A stretch of 44,810 nt of DNA from Gonium pectorale (Eukaryota > Chlorophyta > Chlorophyceae > Chlamydomonadales > Volvocaceae): the NCBI GenBank assembly GCA_001584585.1, contig LSYV01000004.1, forward strand, positions 1,978,403-2,023,212, in the 5' to 3' direction. Both the position numbers and the translations under genes were made by a program. Below the pieces are notes generated by a model. It was not told the origin of the DNA. It ran no database searches and saw only the letters and a program-made list of their open reading frames with translations. Shown here in pieces: positions 1 through 10,653 of this stretch; the stretch's first letter is position 1, and each line of letters opens with the position of its first letter.

Positions 1-76
1 TCGCCTAATCTGTTTGCATAGTCTGTTTGCAGCATGTCCACATGCAAGCACGCACATTCGCATGACGTAACACACT
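1..76 (-). repeat. Short dispersed repeat, inverted copy at 9175-9233
   Basis: The first 76 bases match 9175-9233 in opposite orientation, with few mismatches. Both copies carry TACGTCATGCGAATGTG and GCTGCAAACAGACTA. This copy has an extra 18 bases formed by a second TGTTTGCA unit. It lies inside the intron of the left-edge kinase, starting within about 4 bases of the donor site. Confidence 0.7.
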
Positions 77-79
77 CAC

Positions 80-675
80 CCGGTACGCCACTGCATTGCT
101 GCCCGCCCCCAGCACCTCCTCCACCGTATAGCGACCGCCACCCAGGACACGCCCGGGCTCGAAAGGGACTGCGAGAGAGGGGGCGCAGAAGGAAGGGAAG
201 GGAGGCCCATGGGTACAGTGCCGGGTGAGATGGGGCGGGAGGTGGCGGGCGATGGGGGCCAGGGGTCGGAAGGACCGCTGCAGGGGCCTCCGGTGTGGGA
301 TGCCGAAACGGTAGCACTGCTGCAAGCACGTGCTGGCGGTACCTGCCCCGCGGAGTGGCCGTCAGCACACATGCACACGATGGACGTGAAGAGTACTGGC
401 CGTTTCTGTGTCCATGCAGGTCCTTGTGCTGCAAAGACCATCTTTGCAGCACGCATACCGGCATATCACACACCAGTACGCACCCACGCCCACAGGGAGC
501 CGGCTGGCCGCTGCGCCGGAGCGGGGCTGCTGCTCCGCAAGCCGCAGCTGCGCCTCCGAGGAGGAGGAGACCGCCGCCTCGGCCGCCGCCAGTATTGAGG
601 GGTCGGCGCCGGCGGGGGGCTGCGGGCCATTAGGGAACTGCCCGGCCCGTGCAAGGACGGAGGGGCGCGGCTGGC
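80..675 (-). CDS. Protein kinase, partial: linker exon and glycine-loop exon, runs off left edge
   Basis: Two exons on the minus strand, 675-484 and 168-80. They join in phase 1 (donor GTGCGT at 483, acceptor CGCAG before 168), and the second ends at a GTGAGT donor (79-78). The first codes an Ala/Ser/Gln-rich linker. The second reads FEPGRVLGGGRYTVEEVLGA followed by GSNAVAYR, which fits the start of a eukaryotic protein kinase domain: a leading R-Y strand and a glycine-rich loop of the form LGxGSxxxxY. The Lys, HRD and DFG exons would lie left of position 1. The 675 acceptor (GACCGCAG) is in phase but less certain, and I could not place the upstream exons. Class and substrate cannot be judged from one loop. 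Confidence 0.6.
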
Positions 676-1440
676 CTGCGGTCCGGTGGCAAGTGCCAAT
701 AGGAAAGTGAAATGGGGGGAGGGTCGTGAGGAATGAGGGTGCTTTCGCGCAGCAGGGCGGGGATCAATTGAACATTCGTCGCGGGCATGGGTTGCAGCGT
801 ACCTGTTCCTGCCAGTTAGACTTGGTACAGCAATTTCCCCGAGCGTGCCCGAGCGTTCCCCCAAGCCGACACACCTGTTACCACTGTCTCCGTTGGGCGA
901 CCAGTGCTGAGTCGCCGGGGCTTTCCGATGGACCGAGGCCTGATGGCGCCAACGGAAGCTGGACGACGACCCACATGCTGCGGATGCTTTAACAGCATGA
1001 TGCAAGCCGCTGAGGCCACTGCAACGGGAGGATCAGCTGCGCGAGCGTGAAGTGAAAGAAGTGAGCCTCACTAATCACTAATGTTCTGCAATGTTTGGCA
1101 ATGTGGTGGTTAGATGCAAACATAATCCGATCGGCGGGCTAATTGCTGTGCGCTGGGACGCTTCAACAGGGACCGCGCGTACGGCACCACCAACCGCCAA
1201 GTCCTGTGCGGGCACGAACCACATGCGCACATAGTCCACCAAGTCCGACGCCGCTGCCATCGTCAGTCTCCCGAGGGGATGGCTGAGCGGCCAAGGACAA
1301 AAACTGCCGGACGGCCACGGCCTCGCCGCCCCGCACCACCGCGACTCCGCAACACCAGAATCAGTAATCCGGGACGTGCGTCCGACATCAGGCATGCCCA
1401 GCACTGCCCAGCAGTGCAAATAAGTTTGAGTTGCGTCGGG
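676..1440. other. Intergenic or intronic; one weak coding-like stretch
   Basis: No gene could be built here. It probably contains the 5' exons or promoter of the left-edge kinase. The only coding-like piece is on the minus strand at 1261-1120, an open frame beginning MAAASDLVDYVRMWFVPAQD with partly GC-ending codons. It has no recognisable domain and no convincing splice partner. Confidence 0.4.
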
Positions 1441-1449
1441 AGTGAGCCC

Positions 1450-1600
1450 AGGATGGAGATGGATGGAGATGAAGCCCGGGCCTATGCGTCAAGGTTTCTC
1501 TTTTTTTATGCGTCAAGGCCATGTGTACCCAGGGCCTCAACGACGCCGGGCTACAGTTCTTGAGCCACCTTCTGCACTCAAGGGCCTGCTTTGGGGTCCC
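1450..1600 (+). pseudogene. Dispersed coding relic, copy 1 (frameshifted, with poly-pyrimidine insertion)
   Basis: Reads RMEMDGDEARAYAS in one frame, then KAMCTQGLNDAGLQFLSHLL in the next. The same pattern (RMEMD, then QGxNDxxxQFxxxLxH) recurs at 3750-3885, so the two are copies of one coding segment. Here the frame is broken. A TTTCTC plus poly-T block (1495-1507) sits between two copies of TATGCGTCAAGG. No known domain recognised. Confidence 0.5.
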
Positions 1601-3590
1601 GCCGCAGGTGATGCTCACACGGCCCAAATCGCTTTGGGCCAAATGACGAACATGACACGCTGCAATGGGGATTGGGGAAGCCACACATCTGCGGTTATTC
1701 ATACCGCAGGGCAGGGTTTCGGTGGTTCTCATCACGGGAGGGCTGCATGTCCCTCCCGTTCCTTTCTCGCCTCTCCGCCTGTAACCTTTCCACAGAAAAA
1801 AAATACCGAAGGCGCATTGTTTCCAATTCCAGCAATTTTTTCCAGTAGGAGTAGTGTTCCAGGGCGGGCAGTCTGGATAAACGCCTGCGGTTACCAAGCC
1901 GCGTGCCCACCAACCGCTCCGCCGGTGACAACGCAGGACTCAACGTCCCGGCATTCAACGCCGCGGCCAGCCCTCTCGCCTCGATAACTGCGACCCGGCT
2001 GTTGACACGCGTGCCTTCCGGGCAGGTTTGCGTGGGTCAGTTGCGCAACCTCAAGCGGCGCCACCGCCGTGCACCGGCTCACAGCATGCGCCATGACGCG
2101 ACACCCCTGTGCGTGCATCCCCCCTTCCAGCAGCACTTTGTCATGCGCCCCTCCACGAGCAACCTCATTTCACAACTAGTCAACATCATGAAACAAGTAT
2201 ACTTTCAGAATCTGGGCGCTACGGGGCGTACAGGAGGCGTACAACACACTCGCGTCAGCACCCGCACAGTTGGCACGCCACGGCCGCCATGCCATGAGAC
2301 GTTGGGCAATCGTCGGCGTCGGTGGAACATACTCAGGATGACGCGCCTTAGGCCGTTGGCCCGGGCGTTGCAGAGGCGTCGGCTGGCGGCAAGGGAGCTG
2401 GCGGTCAGGCTGGCGTGGATGGGGGGTGGGGCTCCGTCCTAAAACCCCCACCCCGAAAGTGAACGTGACAGCAGCTGTTTGCTAGCCCTCCCGCCTGCAT
2501 ACGTCTCTTTCTGTGCAGTTTTCTCTTTTTTCATACCCGTCGCGTCCCATACCAAAGTCCGGGCGTAGAATGGGGTTTGCGCAGACCGCAAGGGGCTAGG
2601 GCAATAATGAGGAGTTGGCTGGCAGGCGGGTCGCGAGGCGGGCAAAAGGCACGGGCGTTCCACTGGAGAAGCTCTGGGTGCATGCCTCCCATTTTGTCCT
2701 GGGCTAGCGGACCCCGTTGAGCCGTCCCGTGCTCACATTCGCGCTCCCAAGTCAAGCCAGGGTTCCTCTGCTTAATTGTGCGAACCGCCCTTCTCCCGCA
2801 GGGGCCGGGAGGGGCAGGGTGGTTTAAGCGGAGCAACCACCACCAGCCAAGAGGCCGAAGGAGGCAGGAGCGGCGGGGCGCCAACGTGCGGCTCGCCGCC
2901 CCGCCCTCCACCCTCTGCCGCCCGCCCTCCGCACTTGTGGCTCAACTCTCATACCGCAGCAACCCACAACCAAGAGGGTCCGTAGGGAGGGTTATCAGGT
3001 GTTTTCGACAGGTGGTCTACTTGGTTCATCTCTAAACTATACTCCAATCAGGGCGGGGCGTGCGGTCAGCGTGCCGTCGTGTTGGGGCACCTGGGTAACA
3101 AAAGCAACCTCACACACACACCCCGCCCAGTGTGCAAAGCGAGCAGGGATGGTGGGAGGGTGCCTACTGCCTGCCCTAGCAGCCTATCGCATTGCGCTTC
3201 GCGTCAGCCATCCCCCGAAATCCGGACTTCCGGAGCACACACCGTGCGGTGCGGTGCGCACAGTGTACGGAGGGCACATGCCGAACCATTTCCAGCGCTT
3301 TGCAATCAAAGTGCAAGTCCTACTTGCTCACAGTCGTGCGCGGGACGCGCACGCGCACCGTGCGCGTGCGACGGTTCGCGTGTTCACGCACGCGTCATCT
3401 CGGGTCCCCTGGCTGTTGCCCCTGGGCGCTTGGTAGCGAGGGAAGGGCTGCCGGAGGGCCTCGGCCCAACGCCATACCCTGGCCCTGCGGACCCGGCTCC
3501 TGGCAGCCAGCTCTCCTGCAGGCTGCAGCTCTTATCGCGCAGCTAGGAAACCCTCGCAAACCCTCCCAACCGCCACCCTAGGGATGGCAA
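1601..3590. other. Intergenic, no gene recognised; small repeats
   Basis: Open frames here (for example plus 1903-2442) have no codon bias like the accepted exons and no domain. It holds a 24-base motif at 1763-1786 that recurs inverted at 23978-24001. A CTCTTTCTGTGCAG motif at 2505-2518 recurs at 10548-10561. A perfect palindrome lies at 3348-3370. I see nothing else. Confidence 0.4.
3348..3370. repeat. Perfect 11-base inverted repeat with 1-base spacer
   Basis: CGCACGCGCAC, one C, then GTGCGCGTGCG. It lies in a longer run of alternating purine-pyrimidine GC sequence, outside any gene I can support. Confidence 0.8.
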
Positions 3591-3593
3591 CCG

Positions 3594-3900
3594 ACAACCG
3601 CTGGTACCAAGAATGGCGTGCAATGCCGCCACAATGCCGACATGTTCATGGCGTGCACTCGAGCGCGCCACTTCATCCCGTTTACTGCCCCTAAGATGTG
3701 CTTTGAGCGCCGTGGTAAGTGGGACTGCGTGATCTCGTGAACGAGTCCAGGATGGAGATGGATGCCGGGGCCAGCCAGGAAAAGGCAATCAAGGTCTTGA
3801 TGTAACAGGGCCGCAACGACACCGAACAACAGTTCTTCAACAACCTCACCCATTGCCTCACTCAAGCGAGGCGCACAGACAGCGGAGTTGCGAACACGTG
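3594..3900 (+). pseudogene. Coding relic with two in-frame stops (copy 2 of the dispersed segment)
   Basis: One frame reads NGVQCRHNADMFMACTRARH then FIPFTAPKMCFERRGKWDCV and hits TGA at about 3738. A second block reads ESRMEMDAGASQEKAIKVLM, a TAA, then QGRNDTEQQFFNNLTHCLTQ. The second block is the counterpart of 1450-1600. The peptide texture looks like real protein, but stops and frame changes mark it as decayed. It may be a degraded gene or an open frame from a mobile element; no family is recognised. Confidence 0.5.
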
Positions 3901-6041
3901 AGATTTAGGCGGGAACTCCCAGTGCACTCCAGCCCGTCGATCTGCCGATGCCAGTACGGCAGCTACGGCAGCAGGCAAACACGGGCGTCGCCCTGAAATA
4001 CATGGAATATATGGGTCGAACGGGTTTGGTGAACAGACGGGCGGACGGGGCCAGATACGGGGCGCCACGCATGGTATGGCGTATGGGGCCAGAGGACTCG
4101 GGTCTCCGGCGGGTCTCGTGCACAAGCCCCCGACGTGCCCGCCCGGCCCCACGCTCCCAACGTGCACAAGGCGTCTAGACCAGAGCGAGCTCACAGTCGT
4201 ACACAGTCGTACATCAGGCCAGACGTACGACAATGCAGCGACGTATGGGATCGCCTGCGTAACCAGACATGCCTCCAAGGGAACGCAGCGAAGAGCTTAA
4301 GTCACGAAACAACCCAAACATGTGCCCACGAACTGCGCAGGCGAAGCACCGATGTTCCCAGAGATGGGTGTTCGCGAAGGACCTTGCGCCCATGCCTCCA
4401 TAGGATGGATGGGATGGGAACTACACCAGCCCGCTGTATACGGTAGTCGTATAGTATAGTCGAATGTCGGGTGCTGAGGCACCGTGCGAACAAGTCAAAG
4501 CACATTCGTACGAGCAGCGCTTCAACAATGCCGCCCATCACGTAAATGCTTTAGCCGTATCGACTCGGAGCCGCACGCCGCCCCAATGGTGGCCTTTGGG
4601 GGCTGCTGGCCTGCTGGCCAAGGCACACATACAAACACATACAAACACACACACTCTACCACATGCTGTCAGGCACATAGAACGCACTCTGCCACACAAA
4701 CCGCATTGTCGTTCGACTATCGTCGACGCCAGCGCCTCTCAGGACAGCGCACCACATGAAGACAGACACGACTCGTGCATGAATGCGCAACACCTCCGAA
4801 ACCGAGCTACGAACATGGCTGCAGCACGGACGGCGAGGACCGCAGCCCCGGTGTCTGAAGGCTCAAACGGCAACACGGTACGAGTAACGACAAGAATGAG
4901 CACACACTTCTGCCCAGCGACTAGAACCGACGAGGCGCCCGACGCGCGCCCCAACTTGGCAAACAACAGGGCCCACCATCAACAATAAACGACGAACCAG
5001 CCCGCCAACGGCCATTAAGTAAACGGATGGCTCCCTCGCCTATCTGGCCGTCTCAAACAACCAGCGTGTCGAGACGTACCGGTACAATGTACGGCGGGCA
5101 GGTGTAGCAACGTGGATCTGACAGTACCGGGGTGGCCCGACCGTCTCAACGGTCTCATGCCGGTCCAAAACGCATTCATGCTAGCAGCCTGGCAGCACCC
5201 ACGTATACGCACGCCTCTGGTACACGTAAACCAACTTGAGCATGACAGTGCGACACTTGCCACGAACCGGCTCGGATCGGCGGGGCAGCCACCCCGTACC
5301 GGCACACCCGACGTCAAGCAAGGGCGGAAGGCAATCATGGATGTGAATGCGGTGCCGCTGGAGGGATCCCGACTACAAGGAGAGCTTCAAACAAAACTTA
5401 TCAAGAACATGACCGCAAGTGCCAACAATCCACACGCAGTGAAAGGCAATGAAGGGAATAACCGCGCCAGGTGTTGCTGATGGGGGCCCATGGGGACGTC
5501 AGGAGGACGATGAGAGCAGCACCGCCTCGCTGCAGCTCAGACAGGCGCCCGACGCGGTCCGCCGCACGAGGGCGTTTGAGTTGATACAAATAAAGTTGCG
5601 ATTCAAGTGCGCCTTCACACAGCAGACCAGCGGTTACTGCTGACCCCCGGCCTAACTGTCAACGACCCAACCGTTGATTTCGACATAGCAACCGCACGCT
5701 GCACGCCGAAAGTTTTGCCTCCATGCTCCGGATCTCCGCCCCGGTGCACCGCACGCCGGCCCCCGTGCCTCCGCGTTCTTATTGGCCGGCAACAAGCAAC
5801 CTGCCTCCTGCGGCGCCGAATCCTAAGCAGCCTGCGCCCTCACGCTCGCCCGTCAGCACTGGCCTTCGGAAACCTGCCTACGGCAACCCCCGATGAATGC
5901 GTCGAGTCATAGGCCTCAGGCCCATGTATAGTAGCTGATACAACCGCTCGCACGCGGGCAAACGAGCCAAGTAACGCTGGCTGCAGCCCTATTGATTCGG
6001 CATGGCGCCCCCGATCCCGCAAACCCAGCGGACCGAGAGAC
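3901..6041. other. Intergenic, no gene recognised
   Basis: Base composition is visibly more mixed than in the coding regions. Contains a short CA-rich tract (about 4620-4660). Open frames at 4464-4988 and 5112-5480 (plus) show neither the codon bias nor splice signals of the real genes here. No terminal repeats or RNA genes were found. It includes the 3' flank of the minus-strand frame that ends at 6042; no TGTAA signal is seen there on the minus strand. Confidence 0.4.
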
Positions 6042-8375
6042 CTAACAGCGTGTGGGCTCCATGCCAAAGCACCGCAGCACCAGCTGCGCCGCTGAGCCCG
6101 CCCGTGCTATCGGCTCTTTCCTCTGCGCCGCGTGCGCCGCCCGGACTTCAACTTGGACCGTGCGCGCGCTGTCGTTCAGCGGCACCTGCGCAGCCTGCGC
6201 CGTCGGATACCCGGTCTCCCCGGCAAGGGCGGTGGGGGGCGCATCAAGGGTCCGCGGCGGCGGCGGCGGCGATGACGCCGGCGTCAAAGCGGTTTCGCCT
6301 GGGAAGGCAAAGGTGGTCCTCCGCTGCCACCCATGCACGCTCACATCCACTGCCTCTACGGAAACGCGGTTGAAAGGGGCAGTGGCGGCGGCGCCGCCGG
6401 CGGATTGGGCGTTGGCGGCGCCGCCGCCGCCACATTGCGCCGGCGGGTCGAGGAAGCCTAGCTCAAAGGAGCTGCTGAGCTGCTGGACGCTTGTGCAGCT
6501 GTCACTGACCAGCGCCGTCGACCCGAGCCCATCGGCGCTGCCGCCGCCGCCGCCGCCAGCCGCCGCCGGCCGCCAGCCGGCGCCGCCGCCGCTGTCGCAA
6601 AGCGAAGGCGGAGTACACACCTGGGACCCCCCAAACCGCTTCCGGCTGCAACGCGGCGGCGGCGCCGCCTGCTGCTGCTCGCCGCTTTCATCCGCCGCGG
6701 CGCGCAGCACCTTGGCTGCTGCCGCCGCCGCCGCGCCACCGGGTCTACGGCCGGTGTGGCCCTCAGCTGCTATGTACCCCACCTGGCACGCGCGACCGTT
6801 GGCGTTGCCGTCGTCACTCAGCCATGACGAACCGGTGACGATGGTTATTGGGTGGTGGCCGCTGGCACCGTCGCCGTCAATGGAGGCGGTGGGCAGGAGG
6901 GCGTCGCCGGTGTGAGAGCCCAGGCTGACGGAGTCGAGGGCGTACTGAGCCTGCGGGCCGCCGCTGCCGCCGCGCCGCGCCGAGCAGTGGTCAACTGTAG
7001 CCCCTCTGTTGCGGTGCGCACGCGGGGGCCTGAGCGGCCGAGGGAACAGGTGCGGGCCCAGATTGTTGGGGGGCGACCATGGCCGGGCGCTGGCGCTAAC
7101 GGCGCCGCTGGCGCCAGCTCTGGTGCTGCGCAGGGCGTCGGAGGCAGTTCGGCGCGAGGAGAGCAAACCCCGGTAGGGGTCCTCGGTGCGCCAGGCAACC
7201 GTGTCGCGGCACCTACCCGTACCGTCGTACGGGGGGGCGCCGGCGGCGGCGTTGGCTGAGGCGGCGCTGTAGTACACCGGTCCGTAACCCTCCTGGGGTG
7301 CTGCACCGCTGCAGTAGCCGCTGCCTCGGGGGCCGTGATAGACGCCGCGGGTGCTGCTGCTGCTGTCGCTGCTGCGTGATTGGAGGGAGGGCCCCCCCGC
7401 TTCGTTTGCATGCGTCGTCTGCATGGGCATGACGGGGTCAGCGCCCGGGGTGGCGGCTGGCGGCGGATGCGACAGCGACATGCGGCCTGCGGTCAGTCCC
7501 AGGGCAAACACTGCCGCCAGGTGCTGGGCGCTGAGGCCGGCGGTGGGTTCCGGCTGGGGCTCGATGTCGGCAGCGGTGATGGACGGGCCGGATGCGGGGC
7601 TTCTGGCAGCAACTGCGGTTGCGTGCGGGTTCGGCTGATAGGACGCCGCCAGCATGCGGGATGGCGGCTCATCCACAAGTGCGGAGGCGGCTGTGGGCGA
7701 CGACTGGCGGCGGCCGCCAGCGACGACGGAGGGGACCGCCGTGGAGCTGATGGCACCGGGCCCCCGGTCGTCCACCTCAGCGGCAGGGGTGGAGACTACC
7801 GGGTGCGAGCCGGGGATCACCGCCAGCGCCACAGCCGTGCCGGTCGCGCTGGGAGCTGGGTCGGGCGGTGCGTTAGGTAGTCGTTGCATTCGTCCCGTCG
7901 CGTCGCTTGTGCTGACGGCGGTGGAACCGACGGCGGCGGCGGAGCAGGCAGCGGCGGTGGAGCCGGCGATGCCAAATCCAGGATCCCGTGTCGACGTTGC
8001 TGCTTTCGCAAGATACCAGTCGCTGGTGTGTTCGATTCTATCGAAGCAGTAAGTCGCCGTGTCCCAGGCAGCGCCCGCGTGGGCGGCCGAGAGGTCTCCA
8101 CTGGTTGCGGTTGCCACGCCGTCCATTGGCGAGCGCATGCTCAGCAAGAGCCTCGAGCTGTCCGGCGCCGGCGCTCGGTCGCTATGTAGAGGCGGCGTAG
8201 TCACACATGTCAGGTGAGACGTGGAGGTTGGAAAGGCCTTGCGCCTGTCACCAGCAGTTGGCAACCGCGCAGAATGCGCCTTTGCGGCCCCGAGGCAACC
8301 CTTGTTAACGGTGTCCGCATCGTAGCTGCATGAGCCTGGAGGAGCTTCCTCAGATGTTATGTGTCGCCCAGGCAT
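6042..8375 (-). CDS. Large low-complexity protein, function unknown (777-codon open frame)
   Basis: An uninterrupted minus-strand frame of 777 codons, rich in Ala, Gly, Ser, Pro and Thr, with homopolymeric Ala and Gly runs. The middle and C-terminal parts use codons like the accepted exons (AAG, CTG, GTG, CAG, GAG). Less repetitive islands include FDRIEHTSDWYLAKAA (near residue 110) and NRVSVEAVDVSVHGWQRRTT (near residue 680). No domain, signal peptide or membrane span is recognised. It may be the large last exon of a regulatory protein whose catalytic exons lie further upstream. The first 80 or so codons are less biased, so the true exon may begin at an internal acceptor such as CTACATAG near 8187. 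A plus-strand frame at 6052-6915 is its shadow. Confidence 0.5.
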   Translation of the reverse strand: MPGRHITSEEAPPGSCSYDADTVNKGCLGAAKAHSARLPTAGDRRKAFPTSTSHLTCVTTPPLHSDRAPAPDSSRLLLSMRSPMDGVATATSGDLSAAHAGAAWDTATYCFDRIEHTSDWYLAKAATSTRDPGFGIAGSTAAACSAAAVGSTAVSTSDATGRMQRLPNAPPDPAPSATGTAVALAVIPGSHPVVSTPAAEVDDRGPGAISSTAVPSVVAGGRRQSSPTAASALVDEPPSRMLAASYQPNPHATAVAARSPASGPSITAADIEPQPEPTAGLSAQHLAAVFALGLTAGRMSLSHPPPAATPGADPVMPMQTTHANEAGGPSLQSRSSDSSSSTRGVYHGPRGSGYCSGAAPQEGYGPVYYSAASANAAAGAPPYDGTGRCRDTVAWRTEDPYRGLLSSRRTASDALRSTRAGASGAVSASARPWSPPNNLGPHLFPRPLRPPRAHRNRGATVDHCSARRGGSGGPQAQYALDSVSLGSHTGDALLPTASIDGDGASGHHPITIVTGSSWLSDDGNANGRACQVGYIAAEGHTGRRPGGAAAAAAAKVLRAAADESGEQQQAAPPPRCSRKRFGGSQVCTPPSLCDSGGGAGWRPAAAGGGGGGSADGLGSTALVSDSCTSVQQLSSSFELGFLDPPAQCGGGGAANAQSAGGAAATAPFNRVSVEAVDVSVHGWQRRTTFAFPGETALTPASSPPPPPRTLDAPPTALAGETGYPTAQAAQVPLNDSARTVQVEVRAAHAAQRKEPIARAGSAAQLVLRCFGMEPTRC

Positions 8376-10623
8376 ATCGGCTGGGCGCTACGCTATTGAC
8401 GCAATCGATGGCGGGGCGGTAGGACCGTGCAGGACCACCCGGTCCCAGACGGCAGCAGCAAGGGCTTTTGGACGCCTTATGTATTCTGTTGTCTTACGTT
8501 GTACTTGAGTATCCTGTACTCACTGCGCGCAACCGAGGACGGGCAAGCAAGAGGGGTTGTTGCGCCGTCCCGTCCGCAGGTGTTTGCGGCGTCCAGCCTG
8601 CACTACGGCATTCACGCCAGCTTACATGAACCATTAGAAGCAAGCCCGAAACTTTGGTTTTTGTGCATACGAAGAGCATGCTCACGCCCGCCCCGTCGCC
8701 CTGCGTACACCTGCCTGCAGCTTTGTTGGGATGGGTACGATGCACTAAGACGGATTGGCGCCACCAAGAACAAAGCGCTGCAGGTGCGGTGTCGAAGCCC
8801 TATCCTGCCTCGTGGCCTGCTGTCGACAAGGCCCAAGATGAGACAAGCGCCTTCCGAAGGGTCCACTTATGCACTGCCAGTTTCACTGTCTGTGTCGCCT
8901 GTTTCACGGCGTTGTTTAAGACGGCGATTCGCTCGTCCCGGCCCACGTGATATTGCTACCACTACTTACGCTTCACTGCTTCAACACAAGAGAGTATATA
9001 TGTCCTGTGTGCTATCATAAGCGAAATCGAACGTATTTTATCTTGTACTTGACGTATCCTTTGGCGGTGAGACACATGGAAAGCGAGTAAGGGCTCGCGG
9101 TCACTGGACATAATATAACTGTAAGGATTTTGCGCTGGAGGTAATTTAAGGTTGGTACAGCAGCATGGGATCAGCGTGTGCTACGTCATGCGAATGTGTG
9201 TGCTTGTGGACAAGCTGCAAACAGACTAGGCGAGGTAGGCAAGCGAGGCGAGGCAAACAGTCGAGCAGTCTGGCATTTTAGCCGACAGCCCAACAACCCA
9301 TTACGCATATTACCCGCTACACGACCCCGCTACGTGGCGCCCGCTGCCCTGGGGGGCCCCCGAGTGACTTAACGCTGCAATGGCGGCTGGGCGGGCTCAC
9401 TCCACAGACCCGCCGCAGTGCTTGCGGCGTGCGGGGAAGATGAGCTGTCCAGTGGAGCTACGGAGTGGTATTTGGCAATGTGTGTGTGTACTGAGCTTGG
9501 GAGAGTCAGCGCATTGTTTCGTGACAACTAGGCACATGACAAGGTGGATGTAGGTGCGTGCCAGCCGTGACCAGGGCTGCGTGTGCGACGGTGACTACGG
9601 CAGGGCGGTATCCATGAGGCATGTTGCTGGTGGCAGGCTGGGATCTTGGCGACCACGAAAGTATCAACGCGATTTCAACACCGAATCCAAATTCGCACGC
9701 ACGCAATGCACTGTTTATTAGGCACGCGCATTGCGTTGGGCGCCCCTTGCCTGCCCTGCTATGTTGGCATTGCTGTAATACCAGCTTTTGGATATGTGTG
9801 CAATTTCCATATGAAGAACATTTGCGACCTGTGCCTGGGGCCTCGGGTGCGGCAGGGCATGCTGATACGGCCGGTTGCACCTGCCATCATCACATCTGCA
9901 TCCCCTGCTCGTGCTTGAGCCTCGGCGCGACACATTGGCCCTTACTTGTCGGCTATGCTCCACATGACCCATCATGCGATTCGGTGAGGAAGAGCAAAGC
10001 GACATTAGGTGTCTCGGCCCCTGTTTGATGGGCCCTGTTTGGTGGGGCGGCGCATGGAGATGGGCGCTGTTCGAAGACGGTCCAGTTTTGAAATGCCATT
10101 ACTGCCAGGCGGCGTGAACATCCCTGGCGGGCGCAAAGGTCCCTGGTGGCAGAGGGAGTCGCTCCGTTGGTTTGCCTTTCCCAGGGCTGTTCCCGTGGCC
10201 ACTAGTTCAATCGTCCAATATGTATGAAACGCCATCATGGCCTTCTGCTTCGGCTTGATGAATAGGGAGGTATGACCAGGGTTGGCATGGGCTTCACTGG
10301 GGTAGGCCTTCTCTTCTGCGCAACAGCAGGTTCTTGCGCACTCCACTTGAGCATTGCCCCCTCCCCCCATGCCGTGCGTGAAGGCGTCCGGGAAACAAGT
10401 ACCGGTACGTACGGCAGGGGTGCACGAGTGGGGCGTTGGTATGAATCGATGTTCAGTGCAGCTGGGCACATATGTCACCTTTTGTTAGAGTTGGGTGATG
10501 CGCCATCTGAGCAACATGGCGTCAGGTCGCTCAGATGTGCATAATCCCTCTTTCTGTGCAGCAGGTTTCTCTTTTTTCCTCACGCACGTGTACGAATCAA
10601 AGAGTACTTCCGGGGACCCTAAT
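8376..10623. other. Intergenic, no gene recognised; repeat copy at 9175-9233
   Basis: Upstream side of the 777-codon frame and downstream side of the retroelement. Contains 9175-9233, the inverted copy of the window's left end. A short inverted repeat around 10502-10538 pairs CATCTGAGC with GCTCAGATG. A CTCTTTCTGTGCAG plus pyrimidine motif lies at 10548-10580. Open frames such as plus 8427-9020 lack coding bias and are not called. Confidence 0.4.
9175..9233 (+). repeat. Inverted partner of the repeat at 1-76
   Basis: Starts GTGTGCTACGTCATGCG and ends CAAACAGACTAGGCGA. It matches the reverse complement of 1-76 apart from a few substitutions and an 18-base length difference. No kinase exon accompanies this copy, so the repeat moved without the gene. 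Confidence 0.7.
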
Positions 10624-10647
10624 ACAGGTTACAGGTTACAGGTTACA
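10624..10647 (-). repeat. (TGTAACC)n tail at the 3' end of the LINE
   Basis: On the plus strand, three CAGGTTA units in tandem follow AATA. On the element's strand this is GTAACCT repeated, just downstream of its last stop codon. It resembles the short tandem 3' tails used by some LINEs instead of poly(A), and it contains the algal TGTAA signal. Confidence 0.6.
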
Positions 10648-10653
10648 CGTCCG

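Noticed and set aside
1903..2442. 179-codon plus-strand frame
   Set aside because: No coding bias, no domain, and no splice partner.
6052..6915. 287-codon plus-strand open frame
   Set aside because: It is the antisense of the 777-codon minus frame; its long Pro/Ala runs mirror the Gly/Ala codons of the other strand.
8427..9020. 197-codon plus-strand frame with a hydrophobic start
   Set aside because: Codon third positions are mixed and no domain is seen; it probably lies in the upstream region of the minus-strand gene.
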